Assembly: GCA_963846475.1 (NCBI GenBank)
Contig: CAWJVZ010000004.1
Location: 1,550,001 to 1,614,000, forward strand
Length of the DNA: 64,000 nt
Reading direction: 5' to 3'
Source: DASWJZ01 sp963846475
GTDB taxonomy: Bacteria > Pseudomonadota > Alphaproteobacteria > Rhizobiales > Afifellaceae
Part shown: piece after piece, positions 1 through 10,845 of the stretch
Layout: each line of letters starts with the position of its first letter
How positions within the stretch are numbered: the first letter of the stretch is position 1
Made by a program: the position numbers and the translations under genes
Notes under the pieces: model-generated
What the model was told of the DNA's origin: nothing
The model's input: the letters and a program-made list of their open reading frames with translations, nothing else
Databases searched by the model: none

Positions 1-106
1 AGCCGGCCTCGGTCCGGGTCGCGGCGTTGATCAGGCCGATAGACTCGTAATAGCGGATCATCTTGGCCGAGACTCCGGATGCGGCGGCGGCTTGTCCGAT
101 GTTCAT
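1..106 (-). CDS. cueR: MerR-family copper regulator (CueR-like), N-terminal part only
   Basis: The gene runs off the left edge of the window; about 35 N-terminal residues are visible. They begin MNIGQAAAASGVSAKMIRYY and continue into ESIGL, the winged helix-turn-helix signature of MerR-family activators. The ATG is at 106 and a strong AGGAGG lies about 8 bases upstream of it. The gene lies immediately downstream of a copper ATPase on the same strand, and MerR-type operators stand in front of that ATPase and of the next gene. Together these point to CueR/HmrR, the Cu(I) sensor that untwists promoters with a 19-bp spacer. The metal-binding C-terminus is outside the window, so copper specificity is inferred from context. 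Confidence 0.85.
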   Translation of the reverse strand, partial: MNIGQAAAASGVSAKMIRYYESIGLINAATRTEAG

Positions 107-136
107 CCCCGATCCTCCTGAACGAAATGGCGCTGG

Positions 137-2690
137 CTATTCGGCTGGAGCGAGAGCCGGGAGAGGTGCCCCGGTCTCCGCGACGGCCCCGCGGGCGGGC
201 CTGAAACTCTTCAGCCGCAGCGCGTTCGTCAGAACGAACACGCTGGAAAGCCCCATCGCGGCGGCCGCCAGCATCGGCGAAAGCAGCCAGCCGTTGAACG
301 CATAGAGGGCTCCCGCGGCGACCGGGATGAGGCCGACATTGTAGGCGAAGGCCCAGAACAGGTTCTGCTTGATGTTGCGGATCGTCGCCTTCGAGAGCGC
401 GATCCCGGCCGCCACGCCGCGGAGGTCTCCGGACATGAGCACCACGTCCGCCGACTTCGATCGCTATATCGCTGCCCGTCCCGATCGCGACGCCGACATC
501 GGCGGCCGCCAGCGCCGGCGCATCGTTGATGCCGTCGCCGACGAAGGCCACTTTCCGGCCGCCGCCAGCGAGCCGCCTGACGGCGTCAACCTTGCCGTCG
601 GGGAGGACTTCGGCGACCACCTCATCGATGCCGAGGCGCCGGGCGATCGCCTCCGCGGTCCGGCGGTCATCGCCCGTTACCAGCGCCACCGTGAGCCCAA
701 GCTCGTGCAACGCCCTGATCGCTTCCGGCGTCGTCTCCTTCAGAGGATCTGAGACCGCGAGAACGGCGGCAAGCTCGCCGTCGATGGCGGCATAGACGGG
801 CGACTTGCCCTCCTTGGCGAGACGCGCCGCATGGGCTGCAAGGCCCGACAGATCGTGGCCGAGCCGCGCCATCAGGCGATCGGCGCCGACCTCCACCTTG
901 TGGCCGCCCGCCACGGCTTGCACGCCGAAGCCGGGCTCCGCCTCGAATGCGCCGATCGGCTCCAGAGCCAGGCTCTTGGCCTCGGCCGCCCGCACGATCG
1001 CCTCCCCAATCGGGTGCTCTGACCTGGTCTCGACCGAGGCCACCAACCGCAGAGCTTCCGTTTCGGAGAAGCCGCCCGCCGCGACGATGTCGGTGAGCTC
1101 CGGTCTTCCGAGCGTCAGGGTCCCGGTCTTGTCGAACGCAATCACCGAAGCGTCCCGGAGCGACTGAAGCGCCTGCCCCTGGCGGAAGAGGATGCCCAGC
1201 TCGGCCGCCCGGCCGGTCCCGACCATGATCGAGGTCGGCGTGGCCAGACCCATGGCGCACGGACAGGCGATGATCAGGACGGCGACGGCATTGACCAATG
1301 CGAAGGACAGTGCCGGCTCGGGGCCGAACGCCAGCCATACGGCGAAGGTCAGCGCGGCCGCGGCGATCACCGCGGGAACGAACCACGCCGTCACCTTGTC
1401 GACGAGCGCCTGGATCGGCAGCTTCGCGCCTTGCGCCTCCTCCACCATGCGGATGATTTGCGCAAGCAGCGTATCCGCGCCGACCTTGGTCGCGCGGTAG
1501 GTGAAGCTCCCCGTCTTGTTGATGGTGCCGCCGACCACCTCGGCGCGTTCGCCCTTTGCCACCGGAACTGGCTCTCCGGTGATCATGGATTCGTCAACAA
1601 AGGACGAGCCCTCGGTCACGGCTCCGTCGACCGGGATCTTTTCGCCCGGGCGCACCAGCACGAGATCGCCGACACCGACCGCCTCGACCGGCAGCTCGAC
1701 CATGTTGCCGCCGCGGATGACGCGTGCCGTCTTGGGCTGCAACCCGACGAGGCGCGTGATGGCTTCGCTGGTGCGGCCCTTCGCCCGCGCCTCCAGATAG
1801 CGGCCGAGCAGGATGAGGGTGACGATGACCGCCGCCGCCTCAAAATAAACGTTTGCCGTGCCGGCCGGCAGCATGCCGGGCGCAAAGGTCGCCACGACCG
1901 AGTAGCCCCACGCCGCCAGCGTGCCGAGCGCCACGAGCGAGTTCATGTCCGGCGAGGCGCGGAGCAGCGCCGGAACACCTTTTTGGTAGAACCGGAGGCC
2001 GGGGCCGAAGAGAACGACCGTGGTCAGCACGAATTGGACGTACCAGCTTCCCTGCCCGCCCATGGTCGCCATGATGAAATCGTGGACGGCGGGAATGAAA
2101 TGCGCCCCCATCTCCAGGACGACGACGGGGACGGTCAGCGCGGCCGCGACTATCAGGCTTGTTCTGAGACGGAGGATTTCCGCTTCGCGGTTCAAGGCTT
2201 CTTTGTCCGAGGTATCGCCGGACCCGGCGGGGCGCGCGTCGTATCCGCTATTGCGGACCGCCTGGATCAGCTCGCCGACGTCGACGGCGCCGCCGGCGGT
2301 GCGGACAGTGCCCCGCCCCGTGGCGAGATTGACGGTCGCATCGGTTACGCCCGGCACGGTCTTGAGCGTCTTCTCGATCCGCGCGACGCACGACGCGCAG
2401 CTCATGCCGTCGATCGCCAGCTCGACGCTCGTCTCCGGCACGGAATAGCCGGCGCCTTCGATCGCCTTGACCACGGCGGGCGTGTCCGGCTCTCCCGCAA
2501 AGGTGACCTCGGCACGCTCGCTCGCGAGGTTGACGGACGCGGAGGAGACCCCGGGCACGTTCTCGATGGCGCGCTCGACCCGGCCGACGCACGACGCGCA
2601 GCTCATGCCTTGAATGGCGAAGCGGCGGATGGTCTCTGCGCCGCTCTCCCCGTGCGCCGGGCGGCTCGACGATGCGATTGCAGAACTCAC
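137..2690 (-). pseudogene. copA: copper-translocating P1B-type ATPase, frameshifted near 455
   Basis: This is the Cu(I) exporter of the inner membrane. Reading from a GTG start at 2690 (GGGAG just upstream), two heavy-metal-associated domains carry GMSCASC at residues 28–34 and 95–101. The transmembrane CPC motif is at 476–478, the phosphorylated aspartate of DKTGT is D520, and the hinge GDGINDAP is at 718–725. The frame then breaks at about codon 745. After ATC GAA an extra base throws the frame off, and the expected continuation SADVVLMSGDL is read in the next frame down to the stop at 137. The total length is 3n+1, consistent with a single inserted base (coding-strand GATCGAAGTCGG where GATCGAGTCGG is expected). 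All catalytic parts are intact, so this is either a recent mutation or a sequence error. It is controlled by the MerR-type promoter just upstream. Confidence 0.9.
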
Positions 2691-2722
2691 GTGCAGCTCC
2701 CTCTCTCAGGGTGGTGCAGGGA

Positions 2723-2753
2723 CAGATGGACCTTCCCACCATTGGAGGGTCAA
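2723..2753 (-). promoter_or_regulatory. CueR/MerR-type promoter-operator for copA
   Basis: Read on the minus strand, a TTGACC -35 hexamer (2748–2753) is separated by 19 bases from a weak -10 (CATCTG, 2723–2728). The spacer carries an imperfect dyad (CCTTCCCACC…GGAGGG on the plus strand, 2731–2749). The overlong 19-bp spacer with a CCTTCC/GGAAGG dyad is characteristic of copA promoters activated by CueR/HmrR. It lies 33 bases upstream of the copA GTG. Confidence 0.75.
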
Positions 2754-2799
2754 GGGCTCATTTCGCATATATTGGAGACAGCCGCCGTCGCAAGCGCGG

Positions 2800-3303
2800 C
2801 TAATGCCCGCGGTGGAATTGGTGCACCACCGCGTGGCCACGACCGCGGGCGATCAGCCACCTGTTCACCGGAAAGGCGGCGACGCCCGCCACGGCAAGCG
2901 CGAAGGCCAGACTCGCCCAGAACAGGGGGTCCGAGAGCCCGGCATCCATGGCGCCGGGAATAACCAGCATGATGGCGTTGTCGACGATCTCCATGATGGT
3001 GATGGAGATCGTGTCCGCGGCAAAGGCCAACTGCAGCGCGTTGGACAGCGCGAGCCGGCTCTTCAGAAGCGGGATCATCGTCAGGGCATAACCGAAGATG
3101 AAGGCAAGCACGACCGCCAGCGCGATCGTGGCCGCATTCCCCCAGCCCAGCGCCGTCCCTATGACGAGCCCCAGGACCTCTCCGATGGCACACCCGGTAA
3201 GACAGTGGACGGTCGCGCTGAAGGCCAGGCGGTTCAGCGGAACGGTGCCGGCGGGGGACTCAACGGCGTGGTGTGCATGCCCATGGTGAGAATGATCGGT
3301 CAT
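2800..3303 (-). CDS. DUF4396 membrane protein, copper-island associated
   Basis: A 167-residue protein with a His-rich N-terminus (MTDHSHHGHAHH), a possible metal-binding segment, followed by four hydrophobic segments. These include TVHCLTGCAIGEVLGLVIG and a later IMEIVDNAIMLVIPGAMDAG stretch. The pattern matches DUF4396 proteins, which often sit beside copper ATPases; their biochemical function is not established. The gene is on the same strand as copA, about 110 bases upstream of it, but each has its own CueR-type promoter. This suggests a copper regulon rather than one transcript. A role in copper handling at the membrane is inferred from context only. Confidence 0.8.
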   Translation of the reverse strand: MTDHSHHGHAHHAVESPAGTVPLNRLAFSATVHCLTGCAIGEVLGLVIGTALGWGNAATIALAVVLAFIFGYALTMIPLLKSRLALSNALQLAFAADTISITIMEIVDNAIMLVIPGAMDAGLSDPLFWASLAFALAVAGVAAFPVNRWLIARGRGHAVVHQFHRGH

Positions 3304-3350
3304 GATCGTGCGCCCTTGGAATTGAACCGCATTAGCGCGGCTGAGCAGAA

Positions 3351-3381
3351 GGCGTAAGGCTTCCCATCATGGGAAGGTCAA
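3351..3381 (-). promoter_or_regulatory. second CueR/MerR-type promoter with perfect 17-bp palindrome
   Basis: Upstream of the DUF4396 gene the plus strand reads CTTCCCATCATGGGAAG (3360–3376), a perfect inverted repeat with a single central base. On the minus strand, TTGACC (3376–3381) is spaced 19 bases from TACGCC (3351–3356). This is the same -35 and the same 19-bp architecture as the copA promoter, so the same MerR-family regulator probably controls both. Confidence 0.75.
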
Positions 3382-3486
3382 TACCCTTCCTGCGTCGAGA
3401 CCGGTGCTGCTGAGAAGGTGGCAGGCGATGCAGGCTCGCCGGATACCGCAGCGAACAAACCGCACGAGCAACTGTGTTGGAGGATG

Positions 3487-4115
3487 TCAAGCGGTGTGGG
3501 GATGGAAGGGCTGTCGGTCACGCAAGGCGGCGTTGAGGGCGACGAGGAGCTTGCGGGCGATGGCGATGAGGGCCTGCTTGAAGGATTTGCCGGCGGCGCG
3601 GAGCTTGGAGTAGGCGGCGTGGTAGAAGCGGCCGCGGCGGATGGCGCCGAGGGCGGCCATGTAGAGAGCGTCGCGGACCCGCTTGCGGCCGCCCCAGATG
3701 CGGCGGGTACCCTTGAGCGCGCCGGAATCGCAGCTGAGGGGTGCGAGGCCGGCGAGCGCGGCGACCGCCCTGCGACTGAGCTCTCCGAGTTCCGGCAATG
3801 CGGCGAGGAGGACGGCGACAGTGACCGGGCCGACGCCAGGGGCGGAACGCAGGAGGCGGCGTCGGCGGCGAGTGCCGGGCTTGCCTCGATGACGGCGGCG
3901 ATCTCCGCCTCCATGCGGCGGATCTGCCGGCCGAGCACGCCGATCACCTCGTCCAGGCTGTCGGCGAGGAAGGAGGTGGGCTTGGCGGCGCGCCGGGTTC
4001 GCTCCCCTTTGCGCATCTCCACCAGTTGGTCGCGCCCGGCGGTCAGCTCTTGCAGCTTGAGCCCCTCCGCGCCGACGTGGCGGGTCGGCACGAGCGGCAG
4101 CGCCGCGCCATAGGC
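3487..4115 (-). pseudogene. IS110-family transposase remnant (C-terminal two-thirds, frameshifted)
   Basis: On the minus strand the frame from about 4113 gives GAALPLVPTRHVGAEGLKLQ and then a coiled segment (RQIRRMEAEIAAVIEASP). It slips one frame at about 3850 and continues as RSAPGVGPVTVAVLLAALPE and AGLAPLSCDSGALKG, ending at 3487. The PGVG…AGLAP block is the C-terminal Transposase_20 domain of IS110 elements. It is a different element from the one that follows at 4116, with low similarity. The N-terminal DEDD domain is missing. The slip needs one base added, unlike the other frameshifts in the window, and fits an old dead element. Confidence 0.75.
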
Positions 4116-5303
4116 CGCCATATGGCGAACGGCAGCGTCAAACGGCAGATCCGCACCTTCAAGACGACGACAAAGGAGCTGCTTGCGTTGTCGCAATGGG
4201 TGGGCTCGGAAGGCTGCACGCATGTCGCCATGGAGGCGACCGGCGTTTACTGGAAGCCGGTCTGGCACATCCTGAGCGACGGCGATTTCGAGCTGGTGCT
4301 GGCGAATGCGGCGCATGTGAAGAACGTGCCGGGCCGCAAGAGCGACACCAACGACGCAACCTGGCTGGCCGACCTTCTGGCGCATGGCCTCATCCGCGGC
4401 AGCTTCGTGCCGGATGCCCCGACGCAGGAGATGCGCAACCTCTTGCGCACCCGAAAGCAGCTCGTGCGCGAACGGACCAGCCATGTGCAGCGGCTGCAGA
4501 AGACGCTGGAGGACGCCAACATCAAGCTCGACTCGGCTGTCTCCGATGTGATCGGCGTGAGCGGCCGGGCGATGATCGAAGCCCTCATTGCCGGCGAGAG
4601 CGATCCCGGCAAGTTGGCTGAGTTCGCCCATCGGCGGCTCAAGGCATCGCCGGAAGAGCTTCGCGAGGCGCTGCGTGGCCGCGTCACCAAGCACCACCGC
4701 TTCCTGCTTCGCCTCCACCTCAAGCAGATCGATGCCCTCGATGCCGCCGTCGTCGAGATCGATCGGGAGGTGAATGATAGCCTCGAGCCCTTTCGCACCA
4801 GCGTCCAGCTCCTGAGCACTATTCCCGGGATCAGCCAGCTCAGCGCAGCGGTGATCACCGCCGAGATCGGCATCGACATGAGCCGCTTCCCCACCGAGGG
4901 GCATCTCATCTCCTGGGCCGGCCTTTGCCCCAAGAGCGACGAGAGCGCCGGAAAGCGGCGGTCCACCCGCATGCGCAAGGGCGCCCCCTGGCTCAAAACC
5001 ATGCTGATCCAGTGCGCCTGGGCCGCGACCCGCAAGAAGGGCAGCTACCTACAGGCGCAGTTCCATCGCCTGCGCTCCCGGCGCGGGGCAAAAAAGGCCA
5101 TCGGCGCCGTCGCCGCTTCCATCCTCACCGCCGCATACCACATGCTGAGCAACGGAACCCTCTACCAGGACCTTGGCGCCGATCACTTCGATCGTCGCGC
5201 CAAAACGGCGCAAACAAAGCGTCTCGTCAACCGACTTCAACGGCTCGGATATGCCGTCCAGATCATCCCCATCCAACATGATCTCGGACATGTTTCTTTC
5301 TAG
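4116..5303 (+). pseudogene. IS110-family transposase, 5'-truncated copy
   Basis: From HMANGSVKRQ to the stop this copy matches the intact transposase at 33006–34259 essentially base for base. It lacks the first 22 codons, including the first catalytic aspartate of the DEDD site (GLDVHKET in the intact copy). An open frame does extend upstream to an ATG at 4026, but those 30 codons read antisense through the other IS110 fragment and are not transposase sequence. The remaining motifs (MEATGVYW, DTNDATW, IPGISQLSAAV) are intact. It is probably inactive unless supplied in trans. Confidence 0.85.
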
Positions 5304-5418
5304 AGCATGCGCATGTTCGGGCGATGTTCGGCATCGAGGATTTTTCCGGGAAGCTGAACGGCAACCGGGCTCTAGGGGAACTCCTTCATCTTGAACATTA
5401 CGGCGCGGGTCGGGTGGA

Positions 5419-8400
5419 TCAGAACCTGTAGCCGAGCGACAGATGGCCCTGGTGCGATGCGGCGTCGCCGGAAAAGGCGCCCTGGTAGTGGCTGCTGAGC
5501 GTCAGGCCCTGCGACAGGGCTATGCCCACGCCCGTGCCGACCGTCAGCCAGTCTTCGCTGCCTTCCGGACCGAGCACCGTGAAGGACGTCCCCGGCGCGC
5601 CGGCAAGCACCAGGTCCTGATCCGGCGTGTCGTCGCCGAAGGCGTGCTCCCACAGGATGCGCGCTTCCGCCGTAACCAGGCTCGTGCCGACCGCCCAGCG
5701 TCCGCCGAGCGCGATGCCGATGCCCGCCTCGACCCGCGAAAAATCCTCCGAGTCGATGGTGAGGTTGAGCGAATCGGCGCCGCTCTCCTCGGCGTCGTCG
5801 TGGCTGCCCCACAGGAGGTCGGCCGTGGCGAGCGGCGCCACGCTCATCCGGCCGAGGCCGAACCGGTAGGCGGCCTCGCCGGAGAGGGCGAAGCTGTGCC
5901 CGTCGTAATCCGCTTCCGCCGTGCGGTCGATGCCGTCGAAGGCGATCTCGCGCTCCGTCTCGATGTCGTGGAAGCCGTAGGCCGCGGCGGCCGACAGCCG
6001 CAGGCGCTCGTTGTCCCAGGCGCCGTAGAGGCCGAGATGGACGCTGGAGATGTCGGCGGAGGACTGCCGCTCCGAGACGTCGGCATCGGTCGTCGTATAG
6101 CCGGCCGAGATGCCGAGCATCGCCGAGGCGTTCGGCAGATCGAACGTGCCGTCGACGCCGCCCGCCAGGCCGCCGACATCGTAGTCGAGCTCGGCCGCGT
6201 TGCCGTCGCCGTCGATCTCGCCGGTCTCGCCGAGCACCGCCGCCCAGACGCCGTAGAGCCGGCGGTCGGCCGCCGGCCCGTCGATCATTGCTGCCGGCGC
6301 GTCGACCGCGAGCGCGTGCGGCGGCAGCCCGCCCTCTGTGCCACCCATCGTATAGCCGAGCGGCGCCACGTCGAAGCCGAGCGCCGCCGACCCGGCCAGC
6401 ACGCCTGCGCGCCGCTGCAGCGTCGAGGCAAACAGCTCGCCAATATCGAGGACCGTGTGCTGCAGCGACGCATGGATCTCGCCCGAGGCGAGGTCGAAGG
6501 CCTCGCGCGCCTCCTCTTCGTTCAGGAACAGCAGGCTGTTGAGGACAAGCAGCGAATCGGAGCCCGGCGTGGTGTCGAATTCTTCCAGCGCGCCCGCTGT
6601 CTGCCGCTGGTTGAACGTCTCCGCCACGGAGGTGAAGTCGGCAGCCTGCGTCGTGTTCAAGACCACCTGCGTGGCATCGTAGGCGAGCGTGAAATTGAGG
6701 AAGGCGGAATCCTCGCTGACCCCCTCGAACTGTCCCGTCACGCCGCCCTGGGCGCTGAGGATCAGGAAAGCCTGGTTGATGGCGAAGGAGGTATCCGGGT
6801 CGAGCAATTCGACCGCGACGGTGCCGCCGTTCAGCGTCGCCGTGCCGGTCGCCTCGATGCGGTCGGAGGTGCCGTCGGCGGCGATTTCCACCTCGTAGAA
6901 CGAGCCCGAATTGAAGGTGAGGTCGCCGGCGACATGCAGCGTGCCGATCGAGTTGCCGGGCGCGACGGTGCCGCCCGACTCCGCCGTGAAGCCGCCGACC
7001 GTGCCGGTGCCGCCGAGCGTGCCGCCGTCCAGCACGTCTACCCCGCCCAACAGCGAGCCGTTCACCAGGAGCGTCCCGTCCCGCACCACCGTCTGACCGG
7101 TGAAAGTGTTGTTGGCGGTCAGGAGCAGCGTGCCGAGGTCGGTCTTCACCAGCCCGCCCTCCCCGGTCAGCTCGGAGGCGATCGTCGCGAGGAAACCTGC
7201 CCCGGGAGCCGTGCCGTCGCCGACGCGGAAGATCGACTCCGCCTGGCTCAGGAAGATCGGGTCGCCCTCGATGCGGTAGCCGTCCACGGCGAATTGCATG
7301 CCGGTCACGCCGACCGGGCCGGCGCTGTCGTCGACCGTCACCGTCCCGGGGTCCGCCGTGAAGATCGCGAAGCCCGGCTGCGGGTCCATCGCGCTGTTGA
7401 CGTTGCCGTTCTGCACCGTCCAGTTCGGCTCGAAATTGTTCCAGATGCCCGAGCCGCCGTCGACCTCGCCGTCGTTGCGATTGGCCGGATCGCCGCCGTC
7501 CCAGAAGTTCACGTCCTGGCCGGCCGTGGTCAACAGGTTGACCTGGTTGGCCACCGCGGTCTGCACTTCGAAATCGCCGGCGTCGCCGGCCGGGACAGAC
7601 CCGATCGCCAGCCCGTTGTCGGTGAGCGTGCCGCCGTAATTGAAGATCCGGTAGATGCCGGGGCCGAAGCCGCCCGCGTCTGTGATGTTGAGGATGCCGT
7701 CGAGCGTCAGGTTGCCGCCGACGTTGACGAGGTCGTTGAAGCCGCCGCCGACCACGCCGGGCGGGCCCAGCTGATAGTTGAGGAAGGAGTTCGGCGACAG
7801 GTCCAGCGAGCCGATGCCGAGCGTGCCGGGGCCGTTGACGATGCCCGGCGAGAGTGTCCCGCCGTCCGCCACCGTCACGTTGCCGCTGATCGTGCCGATG
7901 CCGCCGATCGTGCCGCCGGTGAAGACATCCACGTCGCCGGAGTTGAACGCGTTCACCAGCAGCGTGCCGCCGGTCACGAAGGTCCCGCCGGTATGGCTGC
8001 TGTCGCCGTTCAGCGAGGTGATGCCGGACCCGGCCTGGGTGAACGCGCCGATGCCGGTGATGCCGCCGTTGATGGCGAGGTTCTGGCTGCGGGCGACGGT
8101 GAACGTGCCGTCGTTGTCGACGCGGCCGTTGATGTTGCCGACGCCGCCGAGGATGTTGAGATTGGCGTCATTGATATTGATGGCGGGGCCGCCGGTGCCC
8201 GTGATGTCGCCGTCGAAGCTAAGCCCCGTTGTGCCGCCGTTCACCGACAGGCCGAAGATCCCGCTGATCGCGCCCGAGGTGGTGACGCTGTTGTTGACGC
8301 CGCCCGTGAGAAGGACACCGCCTCCGGCGGCTGAGACGTCGCCGGTGAGGACGACGACCAGGTCGCCGTTCGAGGTCACCATCACGATGCCATCGCTGTT

Positions 8401-10618
8401 GGCACCGGTGGTGGTCACCGCGCCGCTCCGCACCGTCACGTTGCCCACGCCGACCCCGGCAAGGATACCGTGGCTATTGGCGCCCGCGGTGGTGACCGCG
8501 CCGCTGGTCACCGAAACGTTGCCGGCGTGATAAGCGCCATAATAGTCGCGGACATAAGCACCTATTCCAACGGAACCGTCGCCGGTGGTGCTGACCGCGC
8601 CGCTGGTGACCGTCACGTTGCCGAGTTCGGTTTGGGCCCTGATGCCGATGCTGTTCGCACCCAGTGTCGTGACCACGCCGCTCGTCACGATTGTTTCGCC
8701 GGCAGTGTAGACGCCGCCCAATGCGAAGATTCCGTTGCTGTCGGCCCCTTCCGTGTTCACCTCGTCGCTGACGATGCTGATGCTGTGGCCGCGGACGAAA
8801 ATGCCTTCGCTGTCGTCGCCTTGCGTATGCACCAGGCCGCTGTCGATCAGAATGTCGCCGAAGAAGCTGTCCGCGAGAATGCCGTTCGTGCTGTCGCCGT
8901 CGGTGATGACCCGATCGCTGCTGATGGTGGTTGCGCCATTTACCGTCGAGGAGAAGATGCCGACGCCGCCATCTCCGCCTCCGGTTATTTCGACCGTGCC
9001 GCTGTCGATGGTCGCGTTGCCTTGATGCGCGACGACGTTGATGCCCTGCCCGGTCGAGACGACCGAGTTGCTCGTCACATAGACGGACCGGGAGGGATCG
9101 AAGCTGAAGTCCCCGTTGAAGACAGAGGCGTCGGCAACGATTCCGAAGTTGTCGAAGCCCTCCGCTACGACCGAGTTGCTGACCACCTCCACGCCGCCGT
9201 AGCGGCTGCTGGCAAAGATGCCCCTGCTGTAATCGCCCGCGGTGCCGATCGTGTTGCTGTCGATAGTGATGGAGCCGTTCTCGGAGATCGCATGGATGCC
9301 GTGACTTTGGCCGGCGAACGTGCCCCCCGCCGTCGTGACGCTGCCGCTGGTGATGACGACGTTGCCGTCGAAATAGGCGCGCGCGTAGATGCCGGCGCTC
9401 GCGTCACCCAAGGTCGAAATCGTGTTGCTGATGATTCTCAGGCCGTCGGTGCCGCGCGCGAAAATGCCGCCGGCATTGTCGGCGCCGGTCGTCTGGATCG
9501 AGTTGCTCTGGATGACGATGTCGCCGTCGCCGAAGGTGTAGGTGTCCGGACCGAGGTACTGGCCTTCGATGAAGGCCGAGATTCCCCGCGCATTGTTGCC
9601 GGCGGTGGAGATCGTGTTGCTGATGACCGTGACGTCGGTCACCGGGGAACGGGCGATGATGCCCAATGCGCCGTCGCCGGTCGTCTCGACGGAACCGCTG
9701 TCGACATAGACAGTGCCGACAACCACCTCGTTGGGAAACGGGAATATCTGCGCGTCGATGCCGATCGAACTGGTGCCGCTCGTGGTAACTGTATTGCTGA
9801 TGACGCTCACGTCATCCACGGCCGCGATTGCCAGAAGGCCAGTTGAAAAGTCGCCGGTCGTCGTGACCGTGCCCGAGTTCGATCGCTACCTCGCTGTTCT
9901 CGGAAAACGCGATGATGCCGGTTGAATTGTCACCCGCCGTGGTGACGCTGTTGACCGTCACCCTGGTGCCGGTCGGACTCGGTGGAACGCCCGGAAGGAT
10001 GAAATTGCCCTCCTCCGCGGAGATGCCATCCGAGTTGTCGCCTAGCGTGGAGACAGTATCGGCGGTGACGGTCGTCGTGCCGCGGCCGCTCGCAACGATG
10101 CCTCGGGACGTGGCTAGGGTTGTTGAGACGTCATCGACCGCAACTGTCACGGTGCCGTCCGTGGCCACGACGTCGACGCCGTCGTGAGAGGCGGCGTTCG
10201 TGGTGATGCTTGTGTTCGTCCCCCCCTGCAGGCTGAGGTCGACGCCCGCCGTGCTCGAGCCGATCTCGACGCCGTTGGGCTGAGCGGGCGTGCCGTTGTT
10301 GATGACCACGACGCCCGGCTGCAGGACCACCGTGAGATCCTCGACCACCGGGTCGTAATCGATGCCGGCAGGGAAGGTGTTTCCGGCCGGCGTGCAGGTG
10401 ACCGTGCCTCCCCCCGGCGGCGGCGGGCCGCATTCGTTGGCCGCCAGCGCCGGCGTCGAGGCGGCGAGGACGAGGCCCAAGGCAGTGCCGAGCAGCAGCG
10501 AGTTGCGCGAGACCTTGCCGGTGCTTGAGGGTGCGCCCAGGGAGGGCGCTGCCGAAAACGTACGATCGCCGCAAGACCGCAGCCGCCGGACCTCGGAAAA
10601 TCCCGAGCCACTCTGCAT
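5419..10618 (-). pseudogene. giant autotransporter adhesin, one frameshift near 9880
   Basis: About 1,730 codons. The N-terminus contains an extended signal region (SRNSLLLGTALGLVLAAS followed by TPALA). The passenger is built of dozens of short repeats of the form V-TSG-AVTTTGANS-GI-A. Autotransporter-associated strand repeats follow, around 6.9–7.2 and 7.85–8.0 kb. A C-terminal 12-strand autotransporter beta-barrel ends in GHLSLGYRF, the classic terminal aromatic. It should be secreted by type V secretion and act at the cell surface, probably in adhesion. The frame breaks once: coding-strand GATCGAACTCGG where GATCGACTCGG would restore IDSGTVTTTGD. Total length is 3n+1. The start at 10618 (ATG after GGGGGGTGG) is preferred over a further upstream start at 10654. 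Confidence 0.85.
8290..10130 (-). repeat. coding tandem repeats of the autotransporter passenger
   Basis: The passenger segment repeats a degenerate unit of about 20–30 residues with the core VTTTGANSxGIxA, alternating with VTVTSGAV or ISNTIST strands. At least fifteen units can be read. At DNA level they are similar but rarely identical. They encode a right-handed beta-helix type surface stalk and are expected to vary in number between strains. Confidence 0.7.
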
Positions 10619-10845
10619 CGCCACCCCCCGAGCCCCTTCGGCAATCCGGCGCAACAGCCGGGCCGCGTTCTATTTTGAGGCCAACAGTTCTGCCTTAGCT
10701 TGTATTCGGCGGTTGCGGCACCCGCCAGCCGAGTCGGGCGGCTGCGGCCGTGATTGCGGGCCGGCTGTGGCCTTCCCGCAACAAACCCCTGGTTCAATTG
10801 GAGCCCGCGGCTGTCTGGACCGCGGAGGATCTGGCGTGCCTGCGT

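Larger units (their letters stand above)
3382..5352. mobile_element. head-to-head junction of two IS110-family element fragments
   Basis: Two different IS110-type transposase fragments meet near 4115–4116. The left one points minus and is decayed. The right one points plus and, from 4116 onward, is nearly identical to the intact copy at 33072–34259; one substitution (T/C at about 5170) was seen by eye. Shared sequence with the intact copy continues past the stop to about 5352, with small length differences (TTTTT versus TTTT). Both fragments lack their 5' ends. The outer left limit is uncertain; 3382–3486 shows no gene. Confidence 0.75.

Noticed and set aside
4026..4115. ATG at 4026 as the start of a complete IS110 transposase
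   Set aside because: The 30 codons before 4116 read antisense through another IS110 fragment and do not match the transposase N-terminus.
5443..8334. a 963-codon open frame antisense to the autotransporter
   Set aside because: Rich in Arg/Gly/Ala/His with no domain; typical of high-GC antisense of a repetitive gene. The minus-strand protein has clear signal, repeats and barrel.
8290..10130. regular repeats suggesting a CRISPR array
   Set aside because: Units are degenerate, of variable length and in frame with a protein; no cas genes nearby.
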